A DNA stretch of 64,000 bases, from NCBI RefSeq assembly GCF_013618625.1, contig NZ_JABRWO010000014.1:1-64000 (forward strand), read 5' to 3'. Positions 45,157-54,689 of the stretch are shown here, in pieces (position 1 is the stretch's first letter; every line of letters begins with the position of its first letter). A program made the position numbers and the translations under genes. Source of the DNA: Bremerella alba (GTDB taxonomy: Bacteria; Planctomycetota; Planctomycetia; Pirellulales; Pirellulaceae). Below the pieces are notes generated by a model that saw nothing but the letters and a program-made list of their open reading frames with translations, was not told the origin of the DNA and ran no database searches.

Positions 45157-45245
45157 GGATAAGATCTCATTGCGTGAGAGAAAAAACGGACAGATGAAAA
45201 CGAAGCAGCACGTTCATTGTGCTTTAGGTTTTTGGACGCGTCAAA

Positions 45246-46529
45246 CTAACGCAGGCGGTACGGGGCTGGATCGATATGGGGTGGTAATCCATCGAGCATC
45301 TGCCACGCCAGCTTTCCGGTGCCGGCCCCCATCGAAAGCCCCAACATGCTATGCCCCGCGGTGATCAGTACATTGTTGAACTTGGGGGCAAAGTCGATGT
45401 ACGGCAGGTCATCAGGGGTCATGGGACGCCAGCCGTACCATTGCTCGAAGGTCTCTTCCGTAAACGGTTCTTTGAGGTAGTCGGAAGCTCCTTTCTTCAG
45501 CAGTGCCAAGCGTTTGGGATTGATGCTGGCGTCGTACCCACCGAACTCCATCGTCGAACCCAGCCGATAGCCATCTTGAAAGGGAGTCACGCCAACGCGG
45601 CGTTCTTCAAGCAACATCGGGATTTGGGGGCAGATCGACGGACGCGCCATGGTGATAGAGTAACCTTTGCCCGGCTGAATTCGCAGAGTGCATCCCAGTT
45701 GCCGGTTAAAAAAAGGACTCCAGGCCCCTGTCGCAACCACGTAGCGATCAGCGGTCAACTCTTCCTTTCCGCACCGTATCGCTTTCAGTTTGCCTCCTTC
45801 ACCCAGGAAGTCGGTAACTTTGTGCTGTTCGAGAAAGTTCACACCTAGCCGCTGGAGAATTGCCTTCCAAGAGCTGAGCAGCCGATCGGGTCGTAGATGG
45901 GCATCGTTGGGGTAATGCCAGGCACCGGCAACGGTTTCCTTCAGGGCAGGCTCCAACTGCTGCAGTTCTCCTTGGGCATACGGGACCGACATGACGCCGA
46001 ACTCTTCCGTTACCCACTGAGCGATCTCCGCGAACTCGTCGAAGTGGTGCTGATCGTTAAAGACAAATAGCAGGCCACGTTTCTCCCAATTGCAGTCCAG
46101 GCCTTCCCCTTCGATTAACTCCTCGTAGAGTTGCCGCGAAGAATCAAGCAATGCATGCTTACCCCGAGCAGCCTTCTTCATCTGCGACTCGTTGCAATTC
46201 CACCAAAACCGCAGCAGAAAACTCCAGAGTGATGGGGATAGCCGGGGGCGAATATAGAACGGCGATTCGCTGCTGAGCATCGACAGCATCGTCGGGCCGA
46301 TCAAGCCTGGCTTGGGAATCGGCGGAACATGACTCGGAGAGACGTACCCGCAGTTCGCATGCGAACAGGCCCCGCCATGGCGGCCCTGGTCTACGATCGT
46401 GACCTTATGGCCAGCCTTGGCTAAATAATATGCGGTCGCCGTGCCAACGACACCTCCGCCAATCACAATGGTCGAGCTACTCAACGTGGGACGCTTTCTG
46501 AGGGGATCAAACTCTCGACTGGTTTGCAA
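45246..46529 (-). CDS. FAD-dependent D-amino acid dehydrogenase (DadA-like)
   Basis: The 427-residue product starts at TTG 46529; another TTG lies about 15 codons downstream, so the exact start is uncertain. An N-terminal FAD fold (TIVIGGGVVGTATAYYLAKAGHKVTIVDQG) is followed by a DAO-type substrate domain ending in GWRPMTPDDLPYIDFAPKFNNVLITAGHSMLG. This is DadA-like oxidation of D-amino acids to keto acids, passing electrons to the quinone pool. It lies 18 bases after the hydroxyproline epimerase gene on the same strand, so its likely substrate is a D-hydroxyproline or D-proline. Confidence 0.85.
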   Translation of the reverse strand: MQTSREFDPLRKRPTLSSSTIVIGGGVVGTATAYYLAKAGHKVTIVDQGRHGGACSHANCGYVSPSHVPPIPKPGLIGPTMLSMLSSESPFYIRPRLSPSLWSFLLRFWWNCNESQMKKAARGKHALLDSSRQLYEELIEGEGLDCNWEKRGLLFVFNDQHHFDEFAEIAQWVTEEFGVMSVPYAQGELQQLEPALKETVAGAWHYPNDAHLRPDRLLSSWKAILQRLGVNFLEQHKVTDFLGEGGKLKAIRCGKEELTADRYVVATGAWSPFFNRQLGCTLRIQPGKGYSITMARPSICPQIPMLLEERRVGVTPFQDGYRLGSTMEFGGYDASINPKRLALLKKGASDYLKEPFTEETFEQWYGWRPMTPDDLPYIDFAPKFNNVLITAGHSMLGLSMGAGTGKLAWQMLDGLPPHIDPAPYRLR

Positions 46530-46547
46530 ACATGCGAGTCGAGTACT

Positions 46548-47516
46548 TTAAGGGCATTGCTTTTGGCTAAAGCCGAACGTGAGCGGATCGGTCGGGTCAA
46601 TAATGACTTTCGTTTCCGCAGTGACGAAGGCCTCGCCCATGATGCGCGGAAGGATCTTATCGCCTTGCCAGGCGTAAGATCCTTCAAACAGACTGCCGGT
46701 GACCGACTCTTGTCTCCATACCTGGTTAGGTTCTAGCTTGCCAGCGGCGGCCAGGCAGGCAAGCTTGGCGCTGGTTCCGGTACCGCACGGAGAACGGTCG
46801 TATTCACCTCCTGGGCAATCGACGTAGTTCTTTGAATGAGCGTCTTCTCGGTTAGGCGGGCCAAATAATTCGACGTGATCAATCAGGCCGCCGTTTTCTC
46901 CGTGAATGCCTTGAGAGTCGATCGTGTGGCGAATCTCCCGACAACATCTGTCCAACTCGGCGACGTTATTCAGTGAAATCTCTAAACCGTGATCGGCGCA
47001 CAGGTAAAACCAGTTTCCGGCGAATGCGATATCTCCGGTTACGGTTCCAAAATTGTTCGTAGCGACTGGCACGTTCGTCTGGTAGCGATAACTGGGAACA
47101 TTCACAAACGATACTCGGTTATCTTCATGCAGCGTGAACACCACATCACCGGAAATGGTTTCCAGTAGGTGCTCGCCGGGCGAGATCTTACCTAAATAGG
47201 AAAGTGTCGCTGCGACTCCGATCGTGCCGTGGCCGCACATTCCGAGATAGCCAACATTATTAAAGTACACAACTCGGGCAACTGCTTCCGGGTTTTGGGG
47301 ATGCAGCAGAAGTGCCCCGACCATGGCCTCGTACCCGCGAGGCTCGTGGGTCAAGGATGTTCGCATCCAGTCGTGTTCTTTCTGGAGTTCCTGAATTTGC
47401 TCGGCAATCGTTGTTGTGGAAAGGCCCGGCGCGCCACCGATAATGGTTCTTGTAGGCTCCCCCCCGGTATGGGAGTCGATGACGCTCAGTTCAACGCGGT
47501 CAGTAGGCAAAGCCAT
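46548..47516 (-). CDS. Proline racemase family enzyme, probable 4-hydroxyproline 2-epimerase
   Basis: This encodes 322 residues from ATG 47516 (MALPTDRVELSVIDSHTGGEP). The two acid/base cysteines are present: MCGHGTIGVA and RSPCGTGTSAK. The second motif CGTGT with an intact first Cys fits racemase/epimerases. The preferred substrate (proline or 4-hydroxyproline) depends on pocket residues, but pairing with a DadA-like gene suggests trans-4-hydroxy-L-proline epimerisation to the cis-D isomer. The downstream gene would then oxidise it. Pathway genes for later steps are not present. Confidence 0.85.
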   Translation of the reverse strand: MALPTDRVELSVIDSHTGGEPTRTIIGGAPGLSTTTIAEQIQELQKEHDWMRTSLTHEPRGYEAMVGALLLHPQNPEAVARVVYFNNVGYLGMCGHGTIGVAATLSYLGKISPGEHLLETISGDVVFTLHEDNRVSFVNVPSYRYQTNVPVATNNFGTVTGDIAFAGNWFYLCADHGLEISLNNVAELDRCCREIRHTIDSQGIHGENGGLIDHVELFGPPNREDAHSKNYVDCPGGEYDRSPCGTGTSAKLACLAAAGKLEPNQVWRQESVTGSLFEGSYAWQGDKILPRIMGEAFVTAETKVIIDPTDPLTFGFSQKQCP

Positions 47517-47760
47517 GTTGCATGGTTTCCAGGGGACGTAAATCAAAGGGATCGGGGATGAATCCAAATATATCATAAGGCGCAGGAAGCGAAAATCGAA
47601 GCGGGATATGCCTGGATCGATCTTTATAGATGTGCACAATTCGGAATAATTTCACTGCCAGGGTAAAACGTATTCCTGCAAGATTGCCCCTCACCTCGAC
47701 GTTTCACGCGTAAACCGTAGACCTCAAGCTAGTTTCTACGAATTCAAGGGTTCAGCTATT

Positions 47761-49332
47761 ATGGGAATGTGGATTCAATCGCTTCTCTATTTCGTGCTGC
47801 GAAGACTCCTGCATCGCCGCTACCAAGTGGAAGTGAAGGGGCTCGAAAAACTGGAAGCCTTGGAAGGGCCGATCCTGGTTTTGCCGAATCATCCAGCTTT
47901 CGTCGATCCACCGACGGTGCTGAGCCATCTTCGATTTGGGAAGTCGCTTCGTCCGTTGGTTTTTACCGACACGTACCGGAGCCCGATTTTCTATCCGTTT
48001 ATGAAGATCATTGACGCGTACGAGGTGCCGAACCTGAAGTCCCATAGCCGTGATGCCCATGCCAAGACGAGTGAATTAATTGACAAGGTCGCCGGGGAAC
48101 TGCAGCAAGGGCAGAACTTCCTGATTTATCCCAGTGGACGTTTGCAGCGACAGGGATATGAAGTCGTCGGCGGAGCGCGAATCGCTTATGAGTTGCTGGA
48201 ACGCGTCGAAAAGGTGAATGTCGTCCTTGTCCGAACACGCGGCTTGTGGGGAAGTCGGTTCGGTTGTGCTCAGGAAGGCGACGTTCCGACGCTGGGCAAG
48301 AATGCGTTGGCATCGCTAGGGTGGGTTCTCGCGGGTCTCGTCTTCTTCTTGCCTAAACGCAAAGTGACGCTCGAAGTGGTTCCGGTCGATCGCGACTCGC
48401 TTCCTATGGAAAGCAAGTCGGCACTGAATCGTCACCTGGAAGCGTTCTACAACGCCGACGGTGGAGAAGAGCCTAAGTACGTGCCGTATAGCTACCTGTT
48501 GGGTCCTCGCGATTTCGATTTCGATTCGGTCAATAAAACGTCTGACATCGACGTGAGCGCGATCTCGCCGGACGTGATCGCCGAGGTTTACGAGATACTT
48601 GAGCAACGCTTGGATCGAAAGCTTGATCATAATGAGAAAGAACCTGGCACAACGCTCGATCTGATCGGGCTCGATAGCTTGGAACGCATGGATCTGGCCC
48701 TGGAATTAGAGCAACACTTCGGGTTTCGTAGCGATCACGTGCCAGCGACGGTCGGCGAATTGTGTCTGTTAGCAGGGGGCCAGGCATCAAGCGATGAAGT
48801 GCCGCTGGAAGTACCGGAACATTGGGACGACATTCGTAAATCGGCTTCCGATCATCCGGAAGTTCTCGCGGAAACCATTGCCGAGGCGTTCGTGCGGCGT
48901 GCCCTCAAAAGCGCAAACAACCCTGCTGTGGCCGATCCTCTTTCCGGATGCCTGAGCTATCGAAAGCTGCTTATCGGGGCGACGCTGCTGGCCAAGCGGA
49001 TTGCCAAACTCGATGGCGACGCCGTGGGAGTCATGTTGCCGGCTTCGGTTGCGGCCGATTCGGTGCTATTGGCAGCGTCGATCGCTGGCAAGTTACCGGT
49101 CATGCTCAATTGGACGACCGGGCCTGCGGGGCTTAAGCACGCGTCTGAAAAGTTAGGCGTTAAGCACGTCATTACCTCGCGCCGCTTCATGGATCGGATC
49201 GGGGTCGAAATGGATGACGTCGAGATGTTCTTCCTCGAAGATGTTCGCGAGGATATCTCGACCCTGGAAAAGCTGCAGACGCTTGTCGCCACGTACGTTA
49301 CCCCTGGTTCGTTCCTCCGAAATCTGCCCTAG
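47761..49332 (+). CDS. PlsC-like acyltransferase + ACP + N-terminal part of AMP ligase (amber-interrupted)
   Basis: The 523-residue frame from ATG 47761 carries an LPLAT/PlsC acyltransferase domain (LPNHPAFVDPP as the HxxxxD motif; YPSGRLQRQG). A charged linker and an acyl-carrier domain follow with the phosphopantetheine site GLDSLERMDL. The start of an AMP-binding adenylating domain follows. Translation then meets TAG at 49330-49332. The same frame continues as PSADDPAVVLFTSGSE, the AMP-binding motif, and runs to 50415. The gene therefore looks like one 884-codon frame broken by a single nonsense codon (a CAG glutamine would need one base change). An acyl-ACP synthetase/acyltransferase for membrane lipid synthesis is the best guess for the intact form. 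Confidence 0.82.
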   Translation: MGMWIQSLLYFVLRRLLHRRYQVEVKGLEKLEALEGPILVLPNHPAFVDPPTVLSHLRFGKSLRPLVFTDTYRSPIFYPFMKIIDAYEVPNLKSHSRDAHAKTSELIDKVAGELQQGQNFLIYPSGRLQRQGYEVVGGARIAYELLERVEKVNVVLVRTRGLWGSRFGCAQEGDVPTLGKNALASLGWVLAGLVFFLPKRKVTLEVVPVDRDSLPMESKSALNRHLEAFYNADGGEEPKYVPYSYLLGPRDFDFDSVNKTSDIDVSAISPDVIAEVYEILEQRLDRKLDHNEKEPGTTLDLIGLDSLERMDLALELEQHFGFRSDHVPATVGELCLLAGGQASSDEVPLEVPEHWDDIRKSASDHPEVLAETIAEAFVRRALKSANNPAVADPLSGCLSYRKLLIGATLLAKRIAKLDGDAVGVMLPASVAADSVLLAASIAGKLPVMLNWTTGPAGLKHASEKLGVKHVITSRRFMDRIGVEMDDVEMFFLEDVREDISTLEKLQTLVATYVTPGSFLRNLP

Positions 49333-49353
49333 CCCAGTGCTGATGACCCGGCC

Positions 49354-50415
49354 GTGGTGCTGTTCACGTCGGGGTCCGAAAGTCTTCCCAAAGCGGTGCC
49401 CCTTTCGCACAAAAATTTGATTGCCAACATGCGGGGTGGTATCGATCATATGAACTTCCACCGCAGTGATACGCTTTTGGGGTTCCTGCCGCCGTTTCAT
49501 AGCTTCGGTCTAACGGCCACTGCGCTGATGCCTATTTTGTCTGGCATTCGCGTCGTCCATCATGCCGACCCGACCGACGCTCGGATGCTGGCCCGGGTTA
49601 TTGCCGCCTACAAGCCAACACTAATGTTCGCTACGCCGACCTTCTTGCAGTACATCGTAAGCAGCAGCGAGCCGGGGGAACTCGATTCGCTGCGTCTCGT
49701 ATTGGTGGGGGCGGAAAAATGTCCGACAGCGCTGTACGAGCGAACGATGGCGATCTTGCCGGAGTTGGACTTGCTGGAAGGTTATGGCATTACCGAGTGC
49801 AGCCCGGTGGTCTCTGGCAATCGGCCTGGTAACAACAAACCGGGGACCATTGGCCTGTCGATCAATTGCGTCGAAACGGTGGTTGTCCATCCGGAAACAC
49901 ACAAGCCGTTACCGCAAGGAGAGACCGGCTTGCTGCTGATACGAGGGGCATCAGTCTTTAATGGCTACTACAAACATGACAAGCCGCAACCCTTCTTGGA
50001 CTTCGATGGCCACCGGTGGTACAACTCCGGCGATCTTGTCTCGAAAGATGAAGATGGCTTTATCCAGTTCCGTGGACGCATGAAACGCTTCCTGAAAATC
50101 GGCGGCGAGATGGTGAGTTTGCCAGCCTTAGAGGCCCCTTTGGCAGAAAGATTTCCGGCCGACGAGGAAGGTCCTAAGGTGGCCGTCGAAGGGATCGAGC
50201 AGGATGGTGGACGATGTATTGTTCTCTTCACGACCCAGGAGATCACGGTGCGCGAAGCCAACGATTGCTTGAAAGCAGCCGGTTTTCAAGGAATTATGCG
50301 ATTGGACGAAGTCCGTAAGGTCCAAGAGATTCCTGTGCTGGGAACCGGTAAGACGAATTATCGACAGCTCCGGGCCTGGATTGAAGAAGCCAATGAGGTG
50401 ACCTCGGATTCCTAA
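49354..50415 (+). pseudogene. C-terminal part of the amber-split AMP-ligase gene
   Basis: This is the continuation, in exactly the same frame, of the gene beginning at 47761 after TAG 49330-49332. It starts with LFTSGSESLPKAVPLSHKN, the adenylation A3 loop, and holds EGYGITECSPV and WYNSGDLVSKDEDGFIQFRGRMKRFLKIGG (A8-type hinge). The catalytic Lys may be the one in GTGKTNYR. The first possible start here, GTG 49354, lies within the adenylation domain, so an independent functional protein is unlikely. Either a nonsense mutation, a sequencing error or readthrough explains it. Confidence 0.72.
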
Positions 50416-50482
50416 GACCTGCTCGGGGATAACAGAAAGGTTACATGCGGTGAATGTTCCCATATGTCCCTGAGTGGCCGTT

Positions 50483-51382
50483 TTAAACCGGGCTGATCAA
50501 CTGAATCACTTCATCTTGGCCGGAAACCGAACCTACCAACAGGCGTTCTGCATTATCGCTTGTCTCTCGCACGGCCTTCACGCGAACCTTGTCCCCCGGT
50601 AGAAAACTCATCTCGTAGCCGGCGTGATACGAGACAAGCGGAATTCCGATGGTAGTTTCATACTGCGAGGGAAAAAGCAAGCTGTCATCGCGTCCGCTGA
50701 TTTCAAGCTCGCATTGTTGGGGTTGTTGAACAATAAATGGATTCTTCCGCTCGGGGATCCACAACACCTCTTCGTCGGTCAGAACACCGCGAATGCTGAA
50801 GCGTGTTCCACGATAGGATCCTTGATTTCCCTTGCGCTGGAGCATTACTTCAAAGGTCTGATCATCGACAGCCGGGGGACGCTGCACGGATTGTTCGTCG
50901 ATGCGCTGGAAGTCATCGAACTTGAATAGCTGGTGCGATGTGGTTAGGAAACGCGTGACGACTTCGCTTCCATAGATGACGAGGTCGATGTCTGAGTTCT
51001 CGTTGCCAGTGCCCCAGAGCAGTGAATCGGTGATTCCGATTTCTGATGCCGGAACATCACAGTGCGCAGCGAGGATGTGAATTAGCTCGACAGCCATTGC
51101 ATGCAGTCGGGAATCGTGCTCCGACTCGGCCAATAAGTGTCGCGTACGCTCTAGAGGTTTGAGGTGCTGCTGGATGCTGGCGAGGGGGACACGAATCTTG
51201 TCATCGACGTACGCTGGAAATGAGTCGCTCAGGAAGCGGGCCGCGTCGTGGTAGCTGCCGAGCCATTTCTTTCCATTTGCATATTTCAAGCCGGCGGTTA
51301 CAAATCCCGCGTCATGCTGGTCTCCCAGGACGTTGAAGATTAACTCGTCTTTGGTAAGCAGATAGTCTTTGTCGCGATACAT
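50483..51382 (-). CDS. Nucleotidyltransferase-fold protein, DNA polymerase beta-like
   Basis: This encodes 299 residues from ATG 51382. The central motif LLWGTGNENSDIDLVIYG fits the GS-x(8-10)-DxD minimal nucleotidyltransferase signature with Thr in place of Ser. Flanking helices (AMAVELIHILAAHCDV) and a long C-terminal beta-rich domain, including FSIRGVLTDEEVLWIP and VRVKAVRETSD, complete it. The layout resembles uncharacterised nucleotidyltransferase-domain proteins rather than toxin-antitoxin MNT proteins, and no HEPN partner gene is adjacent. It is cytosolic and its substrate is unknown. Confidence 0.72.
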   Translation of the reverse strand: MYRDKDYLLTKDELIFNVLGDQHDAGFVTAGLKYANGKKWLGSYHDAARFLSDSFPAYVDDKIRVPLASIQQHLKPLERTRHLLAESEHDSRLHAMAVELIHILAAHCDVPASEIGITDSLLWGTGNENSDIDLVIYGSEVVTRFLTTSHQLFKFDDFQRIDEQSVQRPPAVDDQTFEVMLQRKGNQGSYRGTRFSIRGVLTDEEVLWIPERKNPFIVQQPQQCELEISGRDDSLLFPSQYETTIGIPLVSYHAGYEMSFLPGDKVRVKAVRETSDNAERLLVGSVSGQDEVIQLISPV

Positions 51383-51485
51383 GATGTGGCTCTCTGGTTA
51401 GGGGGAGTCCCATTGTAAACCGTGAGCGTGTGGTTCAGATTAAAGATTGTGGAAGTCAGGCAACACAGGCACAAGAGGTAGTCGG

Positions 51486-52880
51486 ATGACGCGATTGACG
51501 TTTCACGGAGCGGCGGAAACGGTTACGGGATCAAAATATCTGCTTGAAGCAGACAATGCAAAGGTCTTGATCGACTGTGGATTATTTCAAGGGTACAAGC
51601 AGTTGCGACTACGCAATTGGGATCCGCTTCCATTCGCGGCCGACTCGCTCGATCGAATCGTGCTTACGCATGCTCACATCGATCATACCGGCTATCTTCC
51701 GAGAATCGTTAAAGATGGATACCACGGTCCGATTCTTTGTACACCAGGCACGAAGCGGCTCACGGAACTCTTGCTGTTAGATTCGGCTGAGAACCAAGAA
51801 CGTGACGCCGAGTACTTCAACTACAAAGGCTTGTCGAAACATAAGCCTGCATTACCGCTGTACGATCCCCAAGATGCTCGCAAGGCTATCAAGCAGTTGA
51901 AGGCCAAGCCAAGGTCAGAGTGGCACCAGGCGGCCGGCCCAATCTGGATTCGGTTTCACGACGCCGGACATCTGTTAGGGTCGAACATGATTGAAGTCGA
52001 GATTCGTAATCAGGATCCTCCGCTGAGGCTCCTGTTTTCCGGCGATGTTGGACGCTACGACGCCCCGCTGTATCACGACCCCCACGAACCGCCGCGTTGT
52101 GACTTTTTGATCTGCGAGAGCACCTATGGAAATCGCGATCATCCGGAAGGAGACGTTCTTGACTCGTTGGAAACAGCGATGAATGAAGCGATCGAACGCG
52201 GAGGCGTGATTATGATGGCTTCGTTTGCCGTCGGAAGATCACAGCAGCTGATCTATTTGCTTCAGGTGTTGATGCATGATGGTCGGATTCCCAAGATCCC
52301 GATTTACCTAGACAGTCCCATGGCGATCGATGCCACGGAGATTTTCCGCGATTTCGCCGAAGATCACGATCTAGCCGAAGGCAGATTGAACGGCCCGGAG
52401 AGCGTGTTGAATGCTCCGAACGTGCATATGGTGCGCAGTTCCAAGCAGTCGAAGGATCTGAACAAGGTTAAGGGACCAGCCGTTATCATTGCTTCGTCTG
52501 GCATGATGACCGGCGGGCGGATACTTTTTCACTTGCGGCAACGTCTGCCGTGGCCACAAAACACACTGCTTGCCGGTGGCTTCATGGCAGCCGGCACGTT
52601 GGGCCGCAGGATCCAGGAAGGGGAGAAGACCGTTCGCATTCATAAAAAGGATGTACCGGTGAACGCACACTTGGCGTCGATTTCAGGCCTGAGTGGCCAT
52701 GCCGGTCAGAGTGAACTGTTGCAGTGGGTTTCGGGACTTCCGAAACCGAAACTAGTCTTTCTGACCCATGGCGAGCCGGAAAGTGCCTCAGTGTTATCAG
52801 GCCTGATGCGTCGACGGTTTGGCTTTCGCACGCTCATTCCACGAATGGGAGAATCTTTCGAATTAGAAGAGCAAACATGA
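51486..52880 (+). CDS. Beta-CASP metallo-beta-lactamase RNase/nuclease
   Basis: This encodes 464 residues from ATG 51486, with AGAGG about 8 bases upstream. MBL motif LTHAHIDHTGYLP, further ligands in FHDAGHLLGSNM and LLFSGDVGRYDAPL, and beta-CASP motif FAVGRSQQLIYLLQ are all present. HAGQSELLQW and FLTHGEPES complete the RMMBL end. Such enzymes act as RNA exo/endonucleases in the cytoplasm. It ends overlapping the LOG gene start (ATGA at 52877-52880). Confidence 0.92.
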   Translation: MTRLTFHGAAETVTGSKYLLEADNAKVLIDCGLFQGYKQLRLRNWDPLPFAADSLDRIVLTHAHIDHTGYLPRIVKDGYHGPILCTPGTKRLTELLLLDSAENQERDAEYFNYKGLSKHKPALPLYDPQDARKAIKQLKAKPRSEWHQAAGPIWIRFHDAGHLLGSNMIEVEIRNQDPPLRLLFSGDVGRYDAPLYHDPHEPPRCDFLICESTYGNRDHPEGDVLDSLETAMNEAIERGGVIMMASFAVGRSQQLIYLLQVLMHDGRIPKIPIYLDSPMAIDATEIFRDFAEDHDLAEGRLNGPESVLNAPNVHMVRSSKQSKDLNKVKGPAVIIASSGMMTGGRILFHLRQRLPWPQNTLLAGGFMAAGTLGRRIQEGEKTVRIHKKDVPVNAHLASISGLSGHAGQSELLQWVSGLPKPKLVFLTHGEPESASVLSGLMRRRFGFRTLIPRMGESFELEEQT

Positions 52881-53743
52881 TGAACCCTCACGAAGAAGAA
52901 AACCTCGAACAAATCATGAATTCGCCCAGCTATGTTCTGCCAGAGCTGGATACCGACTTTCTCCAAAGTGAGGAAATGCGCGGTTTGCGGATGCAGTTAG
53001 AGTACACCAAGCCGGAGTTGTACTTGCGGCGAAAGAAGATCAACTCGACGATCATCCTCTTTGGCGGAACGCAGATTGTCGAAGAGTCGAAAGCCCGAGA
53101 ACAACTCGACCGATTGAAGCTTCAACGCGAGCAAGAAGGAGACCGTCCTCAGCTTGAGCGAGCCATTCATCGGGCCGAACGGCAATTGGCCAAGTCGAAA
53201 TACTATGACGAAGCCCGCGACTTCGCCTCGCTCGTCTCACGGCATTCTTATAACAACAATCGCTACGATCACGTGATCGTTACTGGGGGTGGTCCCGGAA
53301 TTATGGAAGCCGGCAATCGGGGTGCCTACGACGTGGGCGCACCCAGCATCGGGCTAAACATTACCTTGCCGGAGGAGCAACACCCCAATCCATATATCAC
53401 GCCGGGCCTATGCTTCATGTTCCATTATTTCGCCATGCGGAAAATGCACTTCCTCATGCGAGCCAAGGCCTTGGTGGTGTTTCCTGGTGGATTTGGAACA
53501 TTCGACGAACTGTTCGACGCTCTGACACTTCGCCAAACCGACCGGATGCAGGCCATCCCCATCATTTTGTATGGCAGCGACTACTGGAAGCAGGCGATCA
53601 ATTTCGAGTTCCTGGCCGATGAAGCGGTCATACGGGATGAACATATGGATCTCTTGAGCTTCGCCGACTCGCCGACCGAGGCCTGGAAGATCATCCAAAA
53701 ATTCCACGAAGCGAATCCCGAAGCCAAGGTGATCGCGCCATGA
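52877..53743 (+). CDS. LOG family nucleoside monophosphate phosphoribohydrolase-like protein
   Basis: This encodes 288 residues from ATG 52877, overlapping the previous stop by four bases. The Rossmann-like LOG domain has GGGPGIMEAGNRGAYDVGAPSIGLN and the signature PGGFGTFDELFD, expected to release the base from adenosine or cytokinin-type nucleoside monophosphates. An N-terminal extension of about 80 residues is helical. The downstream SDR gene overlaps by four bases, so the three genes form one translationally coupled operon. Confidence 0.92.
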   Translation: MMNPHEEENLEQIMNSPSYVLPELDTDFLQSEEMRGLRMQLEYTKPELYLRRKKINSTIILFGGTQIVEESKAREQLDRLKLQREQEGDRPQLERAIHRAERQLAKSKYYDEARDFASLVSRHSYNNNRYDHVIVTGGGPGIMEAGNRGAYDVGAPSIGLNITLPEEQHPNPYITPGLCFMFHYFAMRKMHFLMRAKALVVFPGGFGTFDELFDALTLRQTDRMQAIPIILYGSDYWKQAINFEFLADEAVIRDEHMDLLSFADSPTEAWKIIQKFHEANPEAKVIAP

Positions 53744-54537
53744 TTAGCGGCAAGCAAAGAACTTTCGGCGACGTTCGACCGGTAGCCCTAGTTACCGGCA
53801 GTGCAAAACGAGTGGGACGCGTGATCGCGCAGCACCTCGCCGATTGCGGCTACCGAATTGCGGTGCATGCGAATACTTCTATGGATGAAGCCCATTGCTT
53901 TGCCAAAAGCCTGAAAGAGCAGGGGACCGAGGCTAGTGCGTTTCAAGCCGACCTGACTAGCGAAGCGTCGATCAGAGATATGGTTGATAAGGTCCACTTT
54001 TATTTCGGTCGGATCGATGTCCTGGTGAACTCTGCGTCCATCTTCTTTCCAACACCGCTCGACGAGTTGAAGACGCACGACGTCGAGTCATTGTTTCAAG
54101 TGAATACGTTTTCGGTGCTCCTTTGTAGTCGTTTCGTCGCCCAGCGAATGCAGGAACAGGCCACCGGCGGAGCGATTGTGAACATCGCAGACTGGTCAGT
54201 GGTGCGACCGGCCAAGGGATTCTCGGCTTACATTGCCAGTAAGGGCGTTCTGGTAACGTTGACGAGGAGTTTGGCCATCGATCTGGCTGCCGAGAATCCG
54301 GCCATTCGCGTTAATGCTGTGTTGCCAGGACAGGTTCTCTTGCCGGAAGGATCGAGCGACGCGAAGCGTCAGGCCGCCATCGATGCGACGCTCGTTAAGC
54401 GTATGGGCGAACCAGAGGATATCGCCCAGGCGGTCCATTTCTTGGTTGAAAGCCCCTTCGTGACGGGTGTTTGCTTGCCAGTTGATGGCGGTCGTACGGT
54501 CTTCGGCGGACAATTTGCCGACGCTAGCGTTCACTGA
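53740..54537 (+). CDS. Short-chain dehydrogenase/reductase (pteridine reductase-like)
   Basis: This 265-residue SDR starts at ATG 53740 in the ATGA overlap with the LOG gene. N-terminal ALVTGSAKRVGRVIAQHLADCGYRIAVHAN gives the TGxxxRxG NAD(P) binding pattern typical of pteridine reductase-like and FolM-like SDRs. NSASIFF replaces the usual NNAS. The catalytic YIASK occurs in GFSAYIASKGVLV, with the Ser in NIADWSV perhaps substituted by Asp; the canonical Ser is not evident. The likely reductant is NADPH. Substrate unknown. Confidence 0.88.
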   Translation: MISGKQRTFGDVRPVALVTGSAKRVGRVIAQHLADCGYRIAVHANTSMDEAHCFAKSLKEQGTEASAFQADLTSEASIRDMVDKVHFYFGRIDVLVNSASIFFPTPLDELKTHDVESLFQVNTFSVLLCSRFVAQRMQEQATGGAIVNIADWSVVRPAKGFSAYIASKGVLVTLTRSLAIDLAAENPAIRVNAVLPGQVLLPEGSSDAKRQAAIDATLVKRMGEPEDIAQAVHFLVESPFVTGVCLPVDGGRTVFGGQFADASVH

Positions 54538-54689
54538 ATAGGCAATGCTTCTCCCACTGTCGGCGGGGTAGTGCCAGCAGAATCCTCTGAAATCGGCGCT
54601 GTGTCCAATTGGCGATTGTTCTACAATCCCGCCGCGACTTTCCGTGGGCAATCGGAAAGGATCCGAGAAATTTCATCAGGAAGTGTTCC

